Assembly: GCA_963682025.1 (NCBI GenBank)
Contig: OY821521.1
Location: 193,345,075-193,409,074, forward strand
Reading direction: 5' to 3'
Source: Cordilura impudica
Lineage: Eukaryota; Arthropoda; Insecta; Diptera; Scathophagidae
Length of the DNA stretch: 64,000 nt
Position numbers and translations under genes: made by a program. The notes below the pieces were generated by a model that ran no database searches, was not told where the DNA came from, and saw only the letters and a program-made list of their open reading frames with translations. This document shows positions 22,465 to 34,212 of this stretch, piece by piece (within the stretch, counting starts at the first letter, position 1; each line of letters opens with the position of its first letter).

Positions 22465-23490
22465 TTATTTTAGAATTATTTTAGAATTAGCCTCACTTCT
22501 AGCAGTGCAAAAATCGAGAGTCAATTCATTCGTTTTGAAACGTTTCCACCGGGAATAAGCAAAATCTCTGCGTTGTATTGATTGCTGGATATCAGTTGAA
22601 AACCATGGTTTACTCTTTGTGGTAACTTTTTTCTTTTTTAACGTAACTGTATCATCAAAGAGGCTTAAGATATTACGTACTAAAAACTCCAACTGGTCAT
22701 CAACAGAAGTCATTTGGTATATTTGGTTCCAATTGAATAAGTTGAAGTTTTCATACAACAAGCTATAGTTAAGATTCTTGTAATCACGATAGGAGAAAAA
22801 AATTTGATCTTCTTGGTGAAGCTGGAAATCATAGGCTAGAAAAATCAGATCATGTTTAGAAAAACTGGAAGCTGAGATTTGATCATACAGCATGACCTTC
22901 GATGGACTAGCGACAAATATTAGATCAATCAATGTACTGCTGGATGTTGTAAATTGTGTTGGTGTTGTAATATTCGTTGTTGTAAGTCCTAATGACTGCA
23001 TACTATCTTTAAACGACGATTCTTTTAGTAGATTCGAATTGAAATCTCCCAAAATTGCTATATCATTGTAAGGCATGGTTAAGATTTCCATTTTGTTCAT
23101 AAAATCGGCAAAAGGTACATCACGTTTGGGTCGGTAAGCACAACCAATCAGAATTTTTCTTCCAGATGATGAGATTTCAACAAAAATATACTCAATTCTG
23201 TCATTTTCATCCGCCTTGCAACGAAAACTACATGTAATAGTATTTTTGACGTATATTGCCACACTACCTCCTCCTCTTCCACTTCTATTAAACCGTAATA
23301 CTTTATAACCATCTAAGCAAATGAGGCTATCCGGAATAGATTCATCGAGCCATGTTTTAGAAACACACACTACATCAAAATTTGATTTTTCGAAAACGAA
23401 TCTGAACTCATCAATTTTGCACATTAAACTTTGTGCGTTTATGTGGCAGATTTGTACTCCAGTCTTTTGTTTCGCCAAGATTTCTACCAT
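22465..23490 (-). pseudogene. LINE copy 3 APE-type endonuclease
   Basis: Apurinic-like endonuclease domain that nicks the target site. Motifs: ICHINAQSLMCKIDEFRF, FDVVCVSKTWLDES (usually SETWL, so the conserved Glu is Lys here), GRGGGSVAIYVKN, ILIGCAYRP, AILGDFNSNLL, LIDLIFVASP and SFSKHDLIF (usually SDH, so the catalytic Asp position is Lys). The frame is open for about 340 codons but two catalytic residues look substituted. The open frame extends upstream to 23616 only because it fuses with R1-like sequence. Confidence 0.85.
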
Positions 23491-23509
23491 ATTAAGCGTC
23501 ACATCTTTA

Positions 23510-24125
23510 GAATTTCCACTTATCGTGGGATATCCGCAATACACTCTTAAACAGCTTCTTATGAAGATGGACACCTTGTCTTTCTTATCTGTGTTTTTGA
23601 GAGTTCTCTCTCCCATATTTGTGATCCATAGAGTAGGATTGGGTTTGCCACTCGTGGAAGTAATAGTCTTCTACTCTGACGATTCTCCTATGTTTGTTTT
23701 CATGCGACACCAGTTGCCCTTTTGCAAGCATAGTCCATTTGCCCTTTGAATTTCATGCGGTCATCGATCATCATTCCAAAGTACTTCGATATTTCGCTAC
23801 TGCCGACTTGCAGTTTGGTTTTATCTTCTTTTCTTCCCATTTAGAAGTATGGCTTTGGTCTTGTGTTCCACCATGTGCAGATTCATTGACCCCGCCACAT
23901 TATCTGCAAAACCAACAATTGTCGCTTCTTCGTGTATTTTTAGGCCGAGCACCAAACATATTGTTCCATAATAAGGGTTGTACAACTGAGCCTTGGAAAG
24001 CTCCTTCATACCATAGTGTCCCATCTGAGAAATAGGCCTTGTCCGTTCGTATCAGGAAGTCTAGTACATTTATATTCCGCAGCGTTGAAAATGTTTTTGA
24101 GTTGAAAATATGTTTTATATCCAAA
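23510..24125 (-). pseudogene. R1-like LINE reverse transcriptase fragment
   Basis: Minus strand, several frames: a DIKHIFNSKTFSTLRNINV block, YFSDGTLWYE, GAFQGSVVQPLLWNNMF, ATIVGFADNVAGS (FADD changed to FADN), MVEHKTKAILL, EISKYFGMMIDDRMKFKGQ, then RLLLPRVANPILLYGSQIW. This is the conserved order of R1-clade reverse transcriptases and differs from the adjoining jockey-like family. The LINE copy 3 sequence joins it at about 23500. Confidence 0.85.
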
Positions 24126-24159
24126 GTAGGTTAGCTGAGGTTAGATTATGTCTGCAGAG

Positions 24160-25615
24160 GTACTTAACACGTGTCTTTAAATTGGAGTATTTCCACAATT
24201 CTGGAAGAAACTGAAACTTGTTCTAATTCCAAAACTAAGCGAATGCCTTGGGCAATGCTCCTCCGACCGATGTGCTTACTAGATATTATCGGAGAAGTTT
24301 TTGTGCCATATACAATAGATTTCTACCAGCCGTAGGAGAGAGGCAATGTGGATTCACAAAAACCCGTTCAAGATGCTATTACAAACACATAGCGAATGTA
24401 GTCATAGAAGGCAAAGGAGCAGCTAGACTGTAATTACGCTTGACATAAAAAATAGCATTTAATAGCAAGAGTTGGAGTTACATAATGTACCAAACTGTCG
24501 TTCGAAAATTATAAGAGACTATTTTACTCACAGGACTCTCTGGTATGAAACGGAAGTAGGAATAAACTCATAAGATACTTCATCAAGTGTCGCACAGGGA
24601 TCAGTACTAGGGCGTCTGCTACGGAATGTAATGTACAACCGTATTCTCTAACTTAAGCTTCCCATTTTAGATATCGTAGTTTGTGCATGTTTCCTGGATG
24701 AAAATACATATGAAAATATATATACAAATGAGACCATCCGTTTAATAAAGACCTGGCTCGAACATAAAACCGAAACAGTTTTAGTGAAGAAAGATATTTT
24801 GAAACTAAAGGTAGGCAAAGTAGATATAACATCCTTGGGGTCAACAACATATCTAGGGCTCAAGATTGATAACCGCTTTTGCTTTAAGCCCCACCTGGAG
24901 TATGCATGTCAAAATGTCAAGTACTGATGAACCCCGTCTGAGGCGAAGGGTCCGTGGAGCTCCGGTCTGTACAAAAACTATAAGACTTCCATCAAGAAGA
25001 AATGTACTGCCGGTGCTCAGACAAAATTGTCTAAAACTTTTTTGTGAATTCAAAACAATATCACTAGAAGCAATACGTTTGTTAGCTGCAATGATACCAA
25101 TTGACGTGCCAGCAGAAGAAACACAAAGAATCTATGTTGCAAAGGAAGTAAATCCCAAACAAAACAGACAAGCGGGGCGGCGCAGAGAAAGGAATGAAAT
25201 TATAAACTATTGGTAAAGAAGGTGAGAAAACACACCCAAAGGAAGGTGGACTTTTAAACTAATACCAAATATTTGGAAGTGGATACACGACAGGTACGGC
25301 GAAGTTAGATATAACTTGACACAAATTTTAATAGACCGACAAGATGCCCAGAAATACAGGAAAATATTGAACATGTTGTTTTTAAATGTCCTAGAATTGC
25401 GGAAAACAAACACTGAAATTGGCCGAAATATAGACCCCGGGCTGAGATCAGAGGAAAACTGGAATTCGATTTGCAACTTTATTAACGCTATCAACTGGAA
25501 GCTCCGTATAGATGAGAATATGCGAAAAATAATACGAGCATCCATAACTCAAAATACGGCAGTTCCGCGGGAGAGTGGTCGAGGATTTGGGAAGCCGGTT
25601 AGAAAGTAGGCAACG
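24160..25615 (+). pseudogene. R1-like LINE relic, plus strand
   Basis: Visible blocks: IGVFPQFWKKLKLVLIPK, VGERQCGFTKTRS, an ITLDIKNS-like block, SVAQGSVLGR (about 24580-24615), ETIRLIKTWLEHKTETVLVK and TYLGLKIDNRFCFKPHLEYA (24720-24915), DEPRLRRRVRGAPVCTKT and SLEAIRLLAAMIPIDVP (24920-25110), TFKLIPNIWKWIHDRYGEV (25250-25300), then an EHVVFKCPRI zinc-knuckle-like block near 25370. The catalytic FADD segment is deleted. Frame changes throughout. Confidence 0.85.
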
Positions 25616-25682
25616 TCTTATGGGTTGAAAAATTCCATTCATATCTTCAGAAGGTTACCTCCGATATTATATAAAAAAGGTT

Positions 25683-25785
25683 GGGTTGGAATAGGTTGGT
25701 TTATTATTTAGATTAGGGTAGATTAGGTTACATTTGGTTAGGTTAGCTTAGGTTACATTAGGTCATTAGATTAGATTAAGAGGAT
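25683..25785 (+). repeat. GGTTAGGTTA-like tail of R1-like LINE
   Basis: Degenerate TTAGGTTA and GATTAGG words follow the R1-like 3' end. Many LINEs end in a short tandem tail, so this is most simply the element's tail rather than telomeric DNA. Confidence 0.55.
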
Positions 25786-25899
25786 GTCACGAAGTTTCCA
25801 CAAAAAAACTTCGTCCTCGTCTGTTCCTGAAAAGTTAAATCTTGTTTCCATGTCGCCTTCTTCGAGCCATCACAGTTATTTGAATCTAATTGACAAAGA

Positions 25900-26060
25900 C
25901 CACATATTACAAAGTTCCCGATCCAGGAATACCATAGTATTGCCACCTCCACACTTCACAGTTTTATTTATATATTTGGGGTCTTGTCTTTTTCCCTTTG
26001 GTCGTCGTGCAAACGTTCTTCCATTAATTATACTTGAAAAGAGAGCAGCATTCGTATTGA
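25900..26060 (-). pseudogene. Tc1-like transposase fragment
   Basis: Minus strand GRTFARRPKGKRQDPKY followed by INKTVKCGGGNTMV matches the segment after the first catalytic Asp in Tc1 transposases (usual form RPKG...TVKHGGGS-MVWG). Only about 45 residues are convincing; flanking frames are not recognisable. Confidence 0.7.
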
Positions 26061-26208
26061 CCAGTTCATGTGTTCTTTAGCAAAATTTATATGAGCCAGA
26101 CAATTTTTCTCCGATGTCAGTAGTATTTTCGCAGGATAATAATACCCCCTTTACTTCATTTATAGTCCCTTTACTTTCCGAATTTCCTATCAATTCTAAG
26201 CGGATGTT

Positions 26209-27005
26209 TTTATGCCATATACCACTATGTGGTCAGGATATAATGACTTCTTGCTGATGTTTGTAACTACCAAAAATATTTGACCTGGACTCCGATCGAC
26301 TCAGAATCACCTTCTGAGAATCACCTTTCGAGTCGATTAACCGCTGTCCGTTTTTCCGTCTGTCCGTCTGACCTTCCGTCTGTCCGTCCGTCTGTGTGTC
26401 CATCTAAACCTTGTACTCAAACTACAGCTCGCAAGTATGAATATATTTTGATAAAATTTTGTCTGTAAGCTTGTGTCGGCCATAGAATGAACGCTATTGA
26501 AATTGGTGGAAACCTAAATGACACCTATGAGATCGACTTAAAAACTCATGATATCCAAATTAATATACAGATCCCGGTCAAATTTGGTTTTTGTATTGAT
26601 ATTAGATCCATTTATCAGTAGTACAAAAATAAACCCTATAGAACAATTCTTAGTCATAGCTCTGCTCTCATATGAAGCTGATACCCGATCTTCGCTTAAA
26701 TCTATCAAAAATCAAAAATATATCACAAATTTTTCTCAAATTTGATTTGTATATGTTTTTGCAAAAAATTAGTGACCTTACCAAATATAGTAAAGATTGG
26801 TCGATTTTTCGACCTAGTCCCCATATAAATATAGCATCCGATATGAACTTTTTCAAATCCGATTGCACAAAAAAATAATGCCACTCAAATTTGGTTTATG
26901 CTTATTTTCTATATCTAATCAGTTGGACCTAAGATATAAGGTCTCTAAATGCATTGTATAGGATATCGTATAGTCGGCCTATGCTGACCATAATATTCTC
27001 ACTTG
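26209..27005 (+). mobile_element. DINE-1-like element D1, copy b
   Basis: 5' block ATACCACTATGTGG, (GTCC/GTCT)n run at about 26350-26400, internal blocks TATATGAAGCTGATACCCGA and GTCCCCATATAAATATAGCA, then GTATAGGATATCGTATAGTC, an eroded hairpin (GTCGGCCTATGCTGAC) and the CTCACTTG end before T. No coding capacity. Confidence 0.8.
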
Positions 27006-27199
27006 TTCTTTATGGTATCGTTAATTCAAAAATTCAGGTATCCAGTTGCAGAATTCTAGTCTGGTTAATATTTGACCTCTGTGATCTCTTTTAACCAACT
27101 ATATATAACCTTAAAATTGTTTAGTGGACGGTTATACCGCTGAAGTAACGCACATCCCAAATTTTGTTATTTGATTAGGGTATGAATGAGTCTCCTTTA

Positions 27200-27643
27200 T
27201 CTGTAATATTAATATGTAAGGCGATTTCTTGTGACCGATGATTAGTTCCACAGTTTTCTACCGGTTTTGACCAAAGGTATCTTACTGTAAAGGTATTTAT
27301 TTTTAGCTGTAAACCAGATTTACGGATTTTTAAATTTTACATTTTTTTTTGGAGTTCTGCTCATTAAAAGTTGATACTAACACATACATAACATTATACA
27401 ATGATATGTGTGTGTTTATTAAATTTGTTAATGTGTTTGTAAAAAAAAAATTGTTTTCTTTTCTTCATTCACAATAATAATTGTGTTGAATTGAGAAATC
27501 ATTTTGGACGTATACCAATATTTAGAAAGTGGTAAATTTTGAATTAGCTAAAATTGATTAGCATACCTTTAGGGTCTTTATTAAATGCAAAAATAAAATT
27601 TCCTAGAATTTGCACTCGAATTTCGAGGGCTGAAATCTCCTAG
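27200..27643 (+). mobile_element. Non-autonomous Helitron copy H4
   Basis: A|TCTGTAATATTAATATG start, family body with CACATACATAACATTATAC and the CACAATAATAATTGTG palindrome, 3' hairpin CTCGAATTTCGAGGG, and CTAG at 27640-27643 before T. 444 bp. Confidence 0.9.
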
Positions 27644-28534
27644 TATTAATAAACGAGCTCCTTAAGCTCGAAGAGGACAAATAAAAAATCTTCTACCACT
27701 CTGAAGTTAATACAACTTCGTACAACTATTGACCAGTAACTTAATAGCAATTGTAAACGTGACCTGCATTAATTTCTATTATATTACAAATACCCAAAAA
27801 CATTATTTGTAGAAATTTAGTTTTTCCGCTTTTTTTTATGAATTCACGTAAAAACATTTTGTTTTATTCTAATATAAAAAAATATTATCTTTAAGGCGGA
27901 GCCATCTACAAAATTTTAGCCCCAAAGTTATTAATTTTATACATTTAAAATATTGCCAATACATATTTAGAGAGAAACAGAAAAAAAAAAGAATATTATA
28001 AGTATTTTATGATTTCAATCAGTTTTATGATATCTACCAGATGAAAATTTTGTTATTATTTTTGTTTAAGAAAGGAGAAGAAAAAAAAAACACCAAAAAT
28101 CGAAAAATAATATGGAAATTTGACGCCACAGAAATGTGTTGTTTGACACCACAACATGTTAAGCTGACAAAAGACAAAACTTTTGAGGTTTTTTTTTTAG
28201 CAAAAAAAAAAAAAGAAAAAGAAAAAACACATAATAAAAATACTATAAATACCCTACAGCAGCTGCAACGTTTGCTAAATGTTATTATTTTAAATTTGAA
28301 GTGATTTTTGAAAAAACTAAGTAAGATGAAAGTTATGTTTGTGTATTTCATAGAGTAGAGTGCTGCGGAATTTACTTGAAGGCATAAAATTCAAAAATTT
28401 AGCCTTATAAAAGCTTAATAAGTTTTTAGGGCCTCTAAGAGAACATTGTTTGATTATTTTTTAAAAATTGGATTTAGAAAAAAATTTCTTATATCCTTTT
28501 TATATATAAAATTAACATTAAAGTAAAATTTTAG
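27644..28534. other. Unassigned AT-rich sequence
   Basis: Poly-A and poly-T tracts (28081-28090, 28190-28220). The overlapping opposite open frames at 28034-28351 are lysine/phenylalanine-rich translations of these tracts. No gene recognised. Confidence 0.5.
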
Positions 28535-28963
28535 TTACGAAACTGAGAATAATGTAAATTAGAAGTATAAATGCATAAAAAATCTAGAAATTTAAAAATA
28601 ACGGATGGTATGTTTGTTAGTGTTGTATCTTCCGATATTAATACGAAATAAAAGATGTATAAAACTGATTCTTCACCACACTGTTTACAGGCCTGACTTC
28701 AGGCCAGTGTGTTGTAGCACATGACCAAAATGTGCAAGTACGAGTATACACGAGATAGACGCAGGTTCAGATCTCATGACCGCCAAGTAGAACAATTCCA
28801 TATAGAAACAATCTAATCATTTATAACAGAACATTTACAACAATGTTTAATATAATCACTGTTAATGGTTTAATGCCAGATACCGGTCCGATTAAGAAGA
28901 CAGAGTAGTTATGACTTTTAGAAATACTTATAAGTTTTCTTTAGCTCTACCACACACTATTAA
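28535..28963 (+). mobile_element. SINE-like repeat S, copy 1
   Basis: About 430 bp alignable to 55678-56110. It begins TTACGAAACTGAGAATA. The middle contains AGGCCTGACTTCAGG, GTGCAAGTACGAGT and a GCAGGTTCAGATCTCATG word at the place of a polymerase III B box. The 3' part has TTTAATGCCAGATACCGGTC. No protein. See the second copy for the better B-box match. Confidence 0.5.
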
Positions 28964-29230
28964 AAAACTAAATCAAAATTTGCATATTAATTATAGAATT
29001 AATTGCTGCAATATGTCTGAAATAATTACGTGAAGTAAAAAAAAAAATATTTGTTATGATTTCGAGTGCAAAGACGACTATGGTACATGCCCCCAGAATA
29101 CTTAAATTTTAATTAAACCAATGACAGTCAATCATCATTATTATTAAATTATTTGATCTAAAGCAGCGAAAAAGTACTCGTAGTTCTATAATTTTACTTT
29201 TTTTTCTAATACAATTATGTTAACATTACA

Positions 29231-29598
29231 TTAAGCGTTGCCAGCGCTCGAAATTCCAGTGCAATTTCTAGGCAACTTCATTTTTCAACTCAGCCAATTC
29301 ACAAACCAACATTTTTTGGTTTCTTATTATTATGATTGAAGATAGCAAACTCATTAACAAACACATTAACAAATTTAATAAACTCATACATAGCATATGT
29401 ATAATTTTATGTATGTGTTGATATAAACTTTCAATGCAATTTACCCAAAATAAAGGACAAAATTTAAAAAATCTGTAAATCTGGAAAACAGTTAAAAAGA
29501 AATACCTTTAAAATAATATACGTTCGGTCAAAATCGGGATAAAACGGTTGAACAAAATGTCGGTCACAAGAAATCGCCTAGCCTTTAAATATTATAGA
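29231..29598 (-). mobile_element. Non-autonomous Helitron copy H5
   Basis: Reverse orientation, with the TCTATAATATTTAAAGGC start at 29598 preceded by A. The 3' end is eroded (CTAG replaced by TTAA) but the CTCGAAATTCCAG hairpin region is present. About 368 bp. Confidence 0.85.
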
Positions 29599-30844
29599 TA
29601 TTCGCCATCTATTCCTACATATCAAGATTGTCAAATATTGTTTCTAGAATATTTATTTTTTTTAATTAATAATTTACTGCAATGCATATTATATATTGGG
29701 CCTTTTTCCAAAAATAATTTTTGGGATTTCTAAATTTCTTAAAGCGGTATATGTATTATTGAATCCCGCTGAAAATGATTTTATCCAACAAATTAAGTTA
29801 TGAATCACAATACGCTATAAAAATTATTAGTTTTAGGGGTACTTTGTTGAACTAAAAAGTAAAACTGAAGTATTTCTAAGTCAAACTTCAATTACTCTAG
29901 AAATTGGCAGTAAGATATAAGAAATTTTCTTATTTTGGTATAAATCTTTTAATCTACGGAGAATTCAACGGGGTAAAAATAAAATTTTATTTTATAATTG
30001 AGTTTGAAATTATTCAGGCTCAAGATCAAATGCTTTTACTTTAAATAAAGCAAAAACATTGGCATATTTTTTCAAAAAATTGAGCTATATTCTGCATGAC
30101 AGGATATAAATCTGTTTCGGGAACCAATCATCATTAACCAGAAGGAGTAGATAGCTTGTTTGGTAAAAAGTTAAATTCATATATATTTTCTGAAAACAAC
30201 CAAATGAGAATTCAAGCAAAAGTTATACCATTTAAGCCTCTTCCTCTCTTTTTGCTTTATTTAAACTCAATCATTAAAATGATAGAGGTCGAAAATAAGA
30301 TTTTTTATTTTTATAAAAAATAATAAAATTTTATTTTCTATTTGTCCTAAAGTGATAAGATGTTTGTATTTTGAAGGTCTGTCTAATGGATTTTATTTTT
30401 ATGGACAAATATTATTTCTTTCTCAAGTAATTGAGATTTGAACTTGGAAAATATTAAATTTTCGATTTTAAGGCTACAAAGTTTCCCTTAAACTAATAAT
30501 TTTTATTGTGGATAATTTTCTGTACCAGATTAGCACTCTTCAGAGAAAACAAAGTACGAAAGGAAAATTTTTTTATGTTCCGTAACCTAATTTTTTTTAT
30601 AAAATCGACTTTAGCGATCCCTTATCGACCTCCAAAAATTCTGAAAAATTTCTCAAAATTCTTTTGGTCTGTAAGAATTTATTTTCCGCTTTAAGATTTT
30701 CAAAAATATGAAAAACGTATTTCGAGATATAAGAGATTTTATGTTCCCTGCCCAAATTTTACGTCTTTCTATGTGGCAGCACTAAATATGAAGTGCTGTG
30801 CTAGAGGTAAAAATATCAATCATTTGGCTCTACCACTCTAAGGT
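29599..30844. other. Unassigned AT-rich sequence
   Basis: No gene or known repeat recognised. Contains AAAATAAAATTTTATTTT palindromic runs near 29980 and 30320. The 62-codon frame at 30506 shows no motif. Confidence 0.45.
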
Positions 30845-31455
30845 TTTGAGCAGAGTTCAAAAAAAAAAAAAAAAAAAACACACACTGAATAAAAAACTCG
30901 TACATATATGTAAACAAACATAACTTAGACCAACACACACATATTTTGATTTTCAAATCAATTATGTGTGTTTCTAAATTTTGTACGGTGCCGAACACAT
31001 CATGACTGTTTGATTTAAATATTTCGTTATCTACACGAACATTTTTCTATCACATATTTTTTGTTTCGATCACACATAAACCACACAGATTCGAGTGTTG
31101 CTTTAATTGAAGTTCGTGTTCTGGTACGTGTACTGAAAGAAAAAACACAACATGTACAATAAACAGGTTCGAATTCAGCTATATTTTAAGTCGTGTTCTG
31201 GTTCGTGTTCTAAGAAAAAACAGAACATGTACATTAAACAGGTTCGAGTTCAGTTATATTTTAAGTCGTGTTCTGGCTCGTGTACTAAGAAAAAATAGAA
31301 CATGTACAATAAACAGGTTCGAGTTCAGTTATATTTTAAATTCGTGTTCTGGCTAGTGTACTAAGAAAAAATAGAACATGTACAATAAACAGGTTCGAGT
31401 TCAGTTATATTTTAAATTCGTATTCTGGCTAGTGTACTGCGAAAAATTGAAACAT
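30845..31455 (+). mobile_element. Single arm of the foldback family (F2)
   Basis: Matches the arm of the 15.4-17.4-kb foldback from its outer end (CACACACTGAATAAAAA, CATATATGTAAACAAACATA) through the GGTGCCGAACACATCATGAC block and four 75-bp units. It stops after TACTGCGAAAAATTGAAACAT, so the inner arm and the second arm are absent. Confidence 0.85.
31130..31440 (+). repeat. 75-bp repeats in F2, about four units
   Basis: The unit with AACATGTACAATAAACAGG and GTTCGAGTTCAGTTATATTT recurs at about 75-76-bp spacing. Copy number exceeds either arm of F1. Confidence 0.9.
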
Positions 31456-31489
31456 AATTTTTTCATGATTTCTTAGGTATTTATCTATA

Positions 31490-31986
31490 CTAGCAGATCC
31501 CAGACCTCGAAATTCGAGTGCAAATTCTAGGAAATTTTATTTTGTCATTTAAAATTATTTCATAAAACCCTGAAGGTATGCTAATCAATTTAGCCAATTC
31601 ACAATTCAACACTTTTTAAATATCGATTGCGTTACTCAACGTATTATTATTCAACACAATTATTATTGTGAATGGTTTCTGTCCAAAATTATTTTTCAAT
31701 TCCACACAATTATTATTGTGAATGAAGAAAACAAACTAATTTTATTTACAAACACATTGACAAATTTAATAAACAAACACATAGCATTGTATAATTTTAT
31801 GTATATGTTAGTAGCAACTTTAAATACATTTTATTTCAAAAAAATATTCCAGACGGTGCAAATCTGTAAATCTAGTGGACAGCTAGAAAGAACTACCTGT
31901 CAAATTAGGTACGTTTGGTCAAAATCTGGAGAAAACTCTTTAACAAATCATCGGTAATTAATCGCCTTGCCTATTAATATTATAGA
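31490..31986 (-). mobile_element. Non-autonomous Helitron copy H6 (longest)
   Basis: Both ends present: CTAG at 31490-31493 after A (T on its own strand), hairpin CTCGAATTTCGAGGT, and TCTATAATATTAATAGGC at 31986 preceded by A. At 497 bp it carries an extra segment with a duplicated ACACAATTATTATTGTGAAT block. Confidence 0.9.
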
Positions 31987-33035
31987 TTATTTAATAAAAA
32001 TTTATGATACTACAGTTTCTCTGAATTAATTGCCATTTTGGGTACCATCGGACACACTGTGCAACGCTTAGTTATCGATTTTTTTAAATTCCTAAATTAA
32101 TACATCGACGTATAAGCGATAATTAAGCATATTATATTAAACATATTCATCAAATCAATGATGAGCAAGGATTACAATACTCCTATAAATATTTCTAAGA
32201 AAGAAATATTGTTAAGAAAAAAAAATTTTTTTTTTATTTTTTGAGTTTTTTTATTTCATATAAAAAATATATTTTAATTTAATTTTTAATATTTTTTTTA
32301 AATCAAAAATATTCATATGTTTTTTGTTTTTTTTTGTTTTTTTTTTGCTTTTTTGTTTTTTTGTTTTATTATTAAATACTTGTTAGTTGTTAGTGTCTCA
32401 CAACGTCGTTATCTACCACTTATCAGACTCCATCCATGTTATTCTATTTTTAAGATAATTTTTTTTCTCATCCCTTTGTAAGTTTTATCTTTTCCAAGTC
32501 TTTGGCATAACAAACGGTATTTGTTTTTTATGCTATGAACAAGAAAAAAATTCCTTTAAAGTGTTGGTTTAAAAACTATTTGACACCAAACAGTAACAAA
32601 GTTGAATGAAATAAAAAAAAAAAAAAAATTATAAATTGGATTTATTCCAATATTGGTTGCAATTAAATGGGACAACAAATGGAAAAATATATTTAAGCAG
32701 TGGCTTTTGCTGGAAAAATATATGATTTTTTAACAGGATTAGAACACATATTCCTGTTACGGCTAAAAGAGTTTTTTGTGATTATATATTCCTAGGTGCC
32801 AGTATTTAACATGATTTGTCCCCTTAAGCATTTAAGAAAACCATTATTTTTTTGGATCTTTCTGTTGCTAGAGGCGGCCATAATTCAAATACGTACTCGT
32901 TAGTTAAAAAAATATCAGTTTCACTCGCTTCTATCAATATCTATCTATTTGTTCACCCATTAAGTATATTCCCTTAAAGAAGTTTGCGAATTTATTTTAA
33001 GTGAATTTTATCGCCGTTGCGATTTTTTCTACAAA
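31987..33035. other. Unassigned sequence with poly-A/T tracts
   Basis: Long T-rich and A-rich runs at 32215-32360 and 32611-32630. No gene, RNA or repeat family recognised. Confidence 0.5.
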
Positions 33036-33402
33036 TCTATAATATTAATAGGCTACGCGATTTTTTGTTATCAATGTTTTGTTCTACCGTTTGATACCGA
33101 TTTTGACCAAACGTATATTATTTGAAAGGTATTTCTTTTTAGCTGTTCACCAGATTTACAGATTTTTAAATTTTTTCCTTTATTTTGAGTAAACTGCATC
33201 TAAAATTGCTACTAACACATACATAAAATTATACAATGCTATGTGTGTGTTTATTAAATTTGTTAATATGTTTTTTAATGTGTTTGTTATCTTCATTCAC
33301 AATAATAATAAACCAAAAAAGTGTTGGTATGTGAATTGGCTAAGTTGAAAAATAAAATTGCCTAGGAATTGCACTCGAATTTCGAGCGCTGGAGTATGCT
33401 TG
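33036..33402 (+). mobile_element. Non-autonomous Helitron copy H7
   Basis: A|TCTATAATATTAATAGGC start. The 3' hairpin GCACTCGAATTTCGAGCGC is well preserved; the terminal CTAG is mutated to CTTG. 367 bp. Confidence 0.9.
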
Positions 33403-33835
33403 TTATTATTACTGCATTAAAAACTACCATTTTGGGAAAAAAATAATTTAAAAAAATTTTTTTTTACCTGTAAAGCGCTTTTTTGTTTTTCGGAAAAAAG
33501 TACCTTGTTTCAAAATTTTTGGTGTAACTTTGGATTCTAAAGAGATACATTAATGAATCAAATTGCAGATTTTAGTGTACTTAATGCTCTATTAAAAAAA
33601 ATTATAATCAAATAAATATGGTTTTGTAATTATACTAAATTTAATTTCAAGTATTTGAATTTTTATTTAATTTTTTTTTTTCAAATAATTATGCTCCATA
33701 TCAACAAAATTTTCATTTTTGCAATCGCCGTTACATCATATTTAATATCCATAATAATCATCATCACTCATAGTCATCATCTTCGCATTCATCATCAGAA
33801 ACCTATTGCTTCACCTGTTGTGTTTTGCAAAATTA
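33403..33835. other. Unassigned AT-rich sequence
   Basis: A CATCATC/TCATCAT triplet run occurs near 33755-33800, otherwise nothing recognised. Confidence 0.45.
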
Positions 33836-34189
33836 TTAAATCCAATGCCATCTGTGGTATATGATTTTTTTCTTATAAATTTTTTTTTTGGCGGTAAGTA
33901 ATGGATCTAAACTAAGTAGAAAGCTATTAAATATGTCTTCATTCGACGTCTCAAGACTGCATTTACGCGCATAGTGTTCTCTATACTTTTTAAAATCTTG
34001 GTTTGGAGCTTCTTGAGCTTCCTCAGATAGTAGGCCAATTGGCAATAATGAATGTGATACTATTTCTAACCCGTGAATAAAGAATTTATGTAATATGGGA
34101 GGCTTAAAGAAATGTCTATGTCGGATAGAGCTTAAAGAAATGTCTGGCCATGTTGTGAGTATAGTTTCTAAACTTTTCAACTTGAACAA
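33836..34189 (-). pseudogene. Unidentified transposon-like protein, C-terminal part (family U, copy 1)
   Basis: Open for 117 codons. The core HKFFIHGLEIVSHSLLPIGL, then LLSEEAQEAPNQDFKKYREH and SNEDIFNSFLLSLDPLL, is shared with the relic at 55130-55557, while the flanks differ. Repeated occurrence as fragments suggests a mobile-element protein, but I cannot name the superfamily. It ends abruptly 23 bp before a D1 element. Confidence 0.5.
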
Positions 34190-34212
34190 TAAGTATCACA
34201 TGCAATCGTTCA

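Larger units (their letters stand above)
20641..23500 (-). mobile_element. Jockey-like LINE copy 3 (APE + RT), best preserved
   Basis: Minus-strand non-LTR retrotransposon with endonuclease (about 22465-23490) and reverse transcriptase (about 20786-22190) in the usual order. It is broken by an 11-bp tandem duplication (AATTATTTTAG twice, about 22463-22486), a frameshift near 22205, a deletion near 22007, and a one-base change in an A8 run near 21437. Its 3' end lies near 20640. The upstream edge fuses with an R1-like fragment on the same strand. Confidence 0.9.

Noticed and set aside
23694..24035. 113-codon plus-strand open frame
   Set aside because: It is the antisense of an R1-like reverse transcriptase fragment.
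28034..28351. Overlapping opposite-strand open frames
   Set aside because: Both are lysine- or phenylalanine-rich products of the same A/T tracts.
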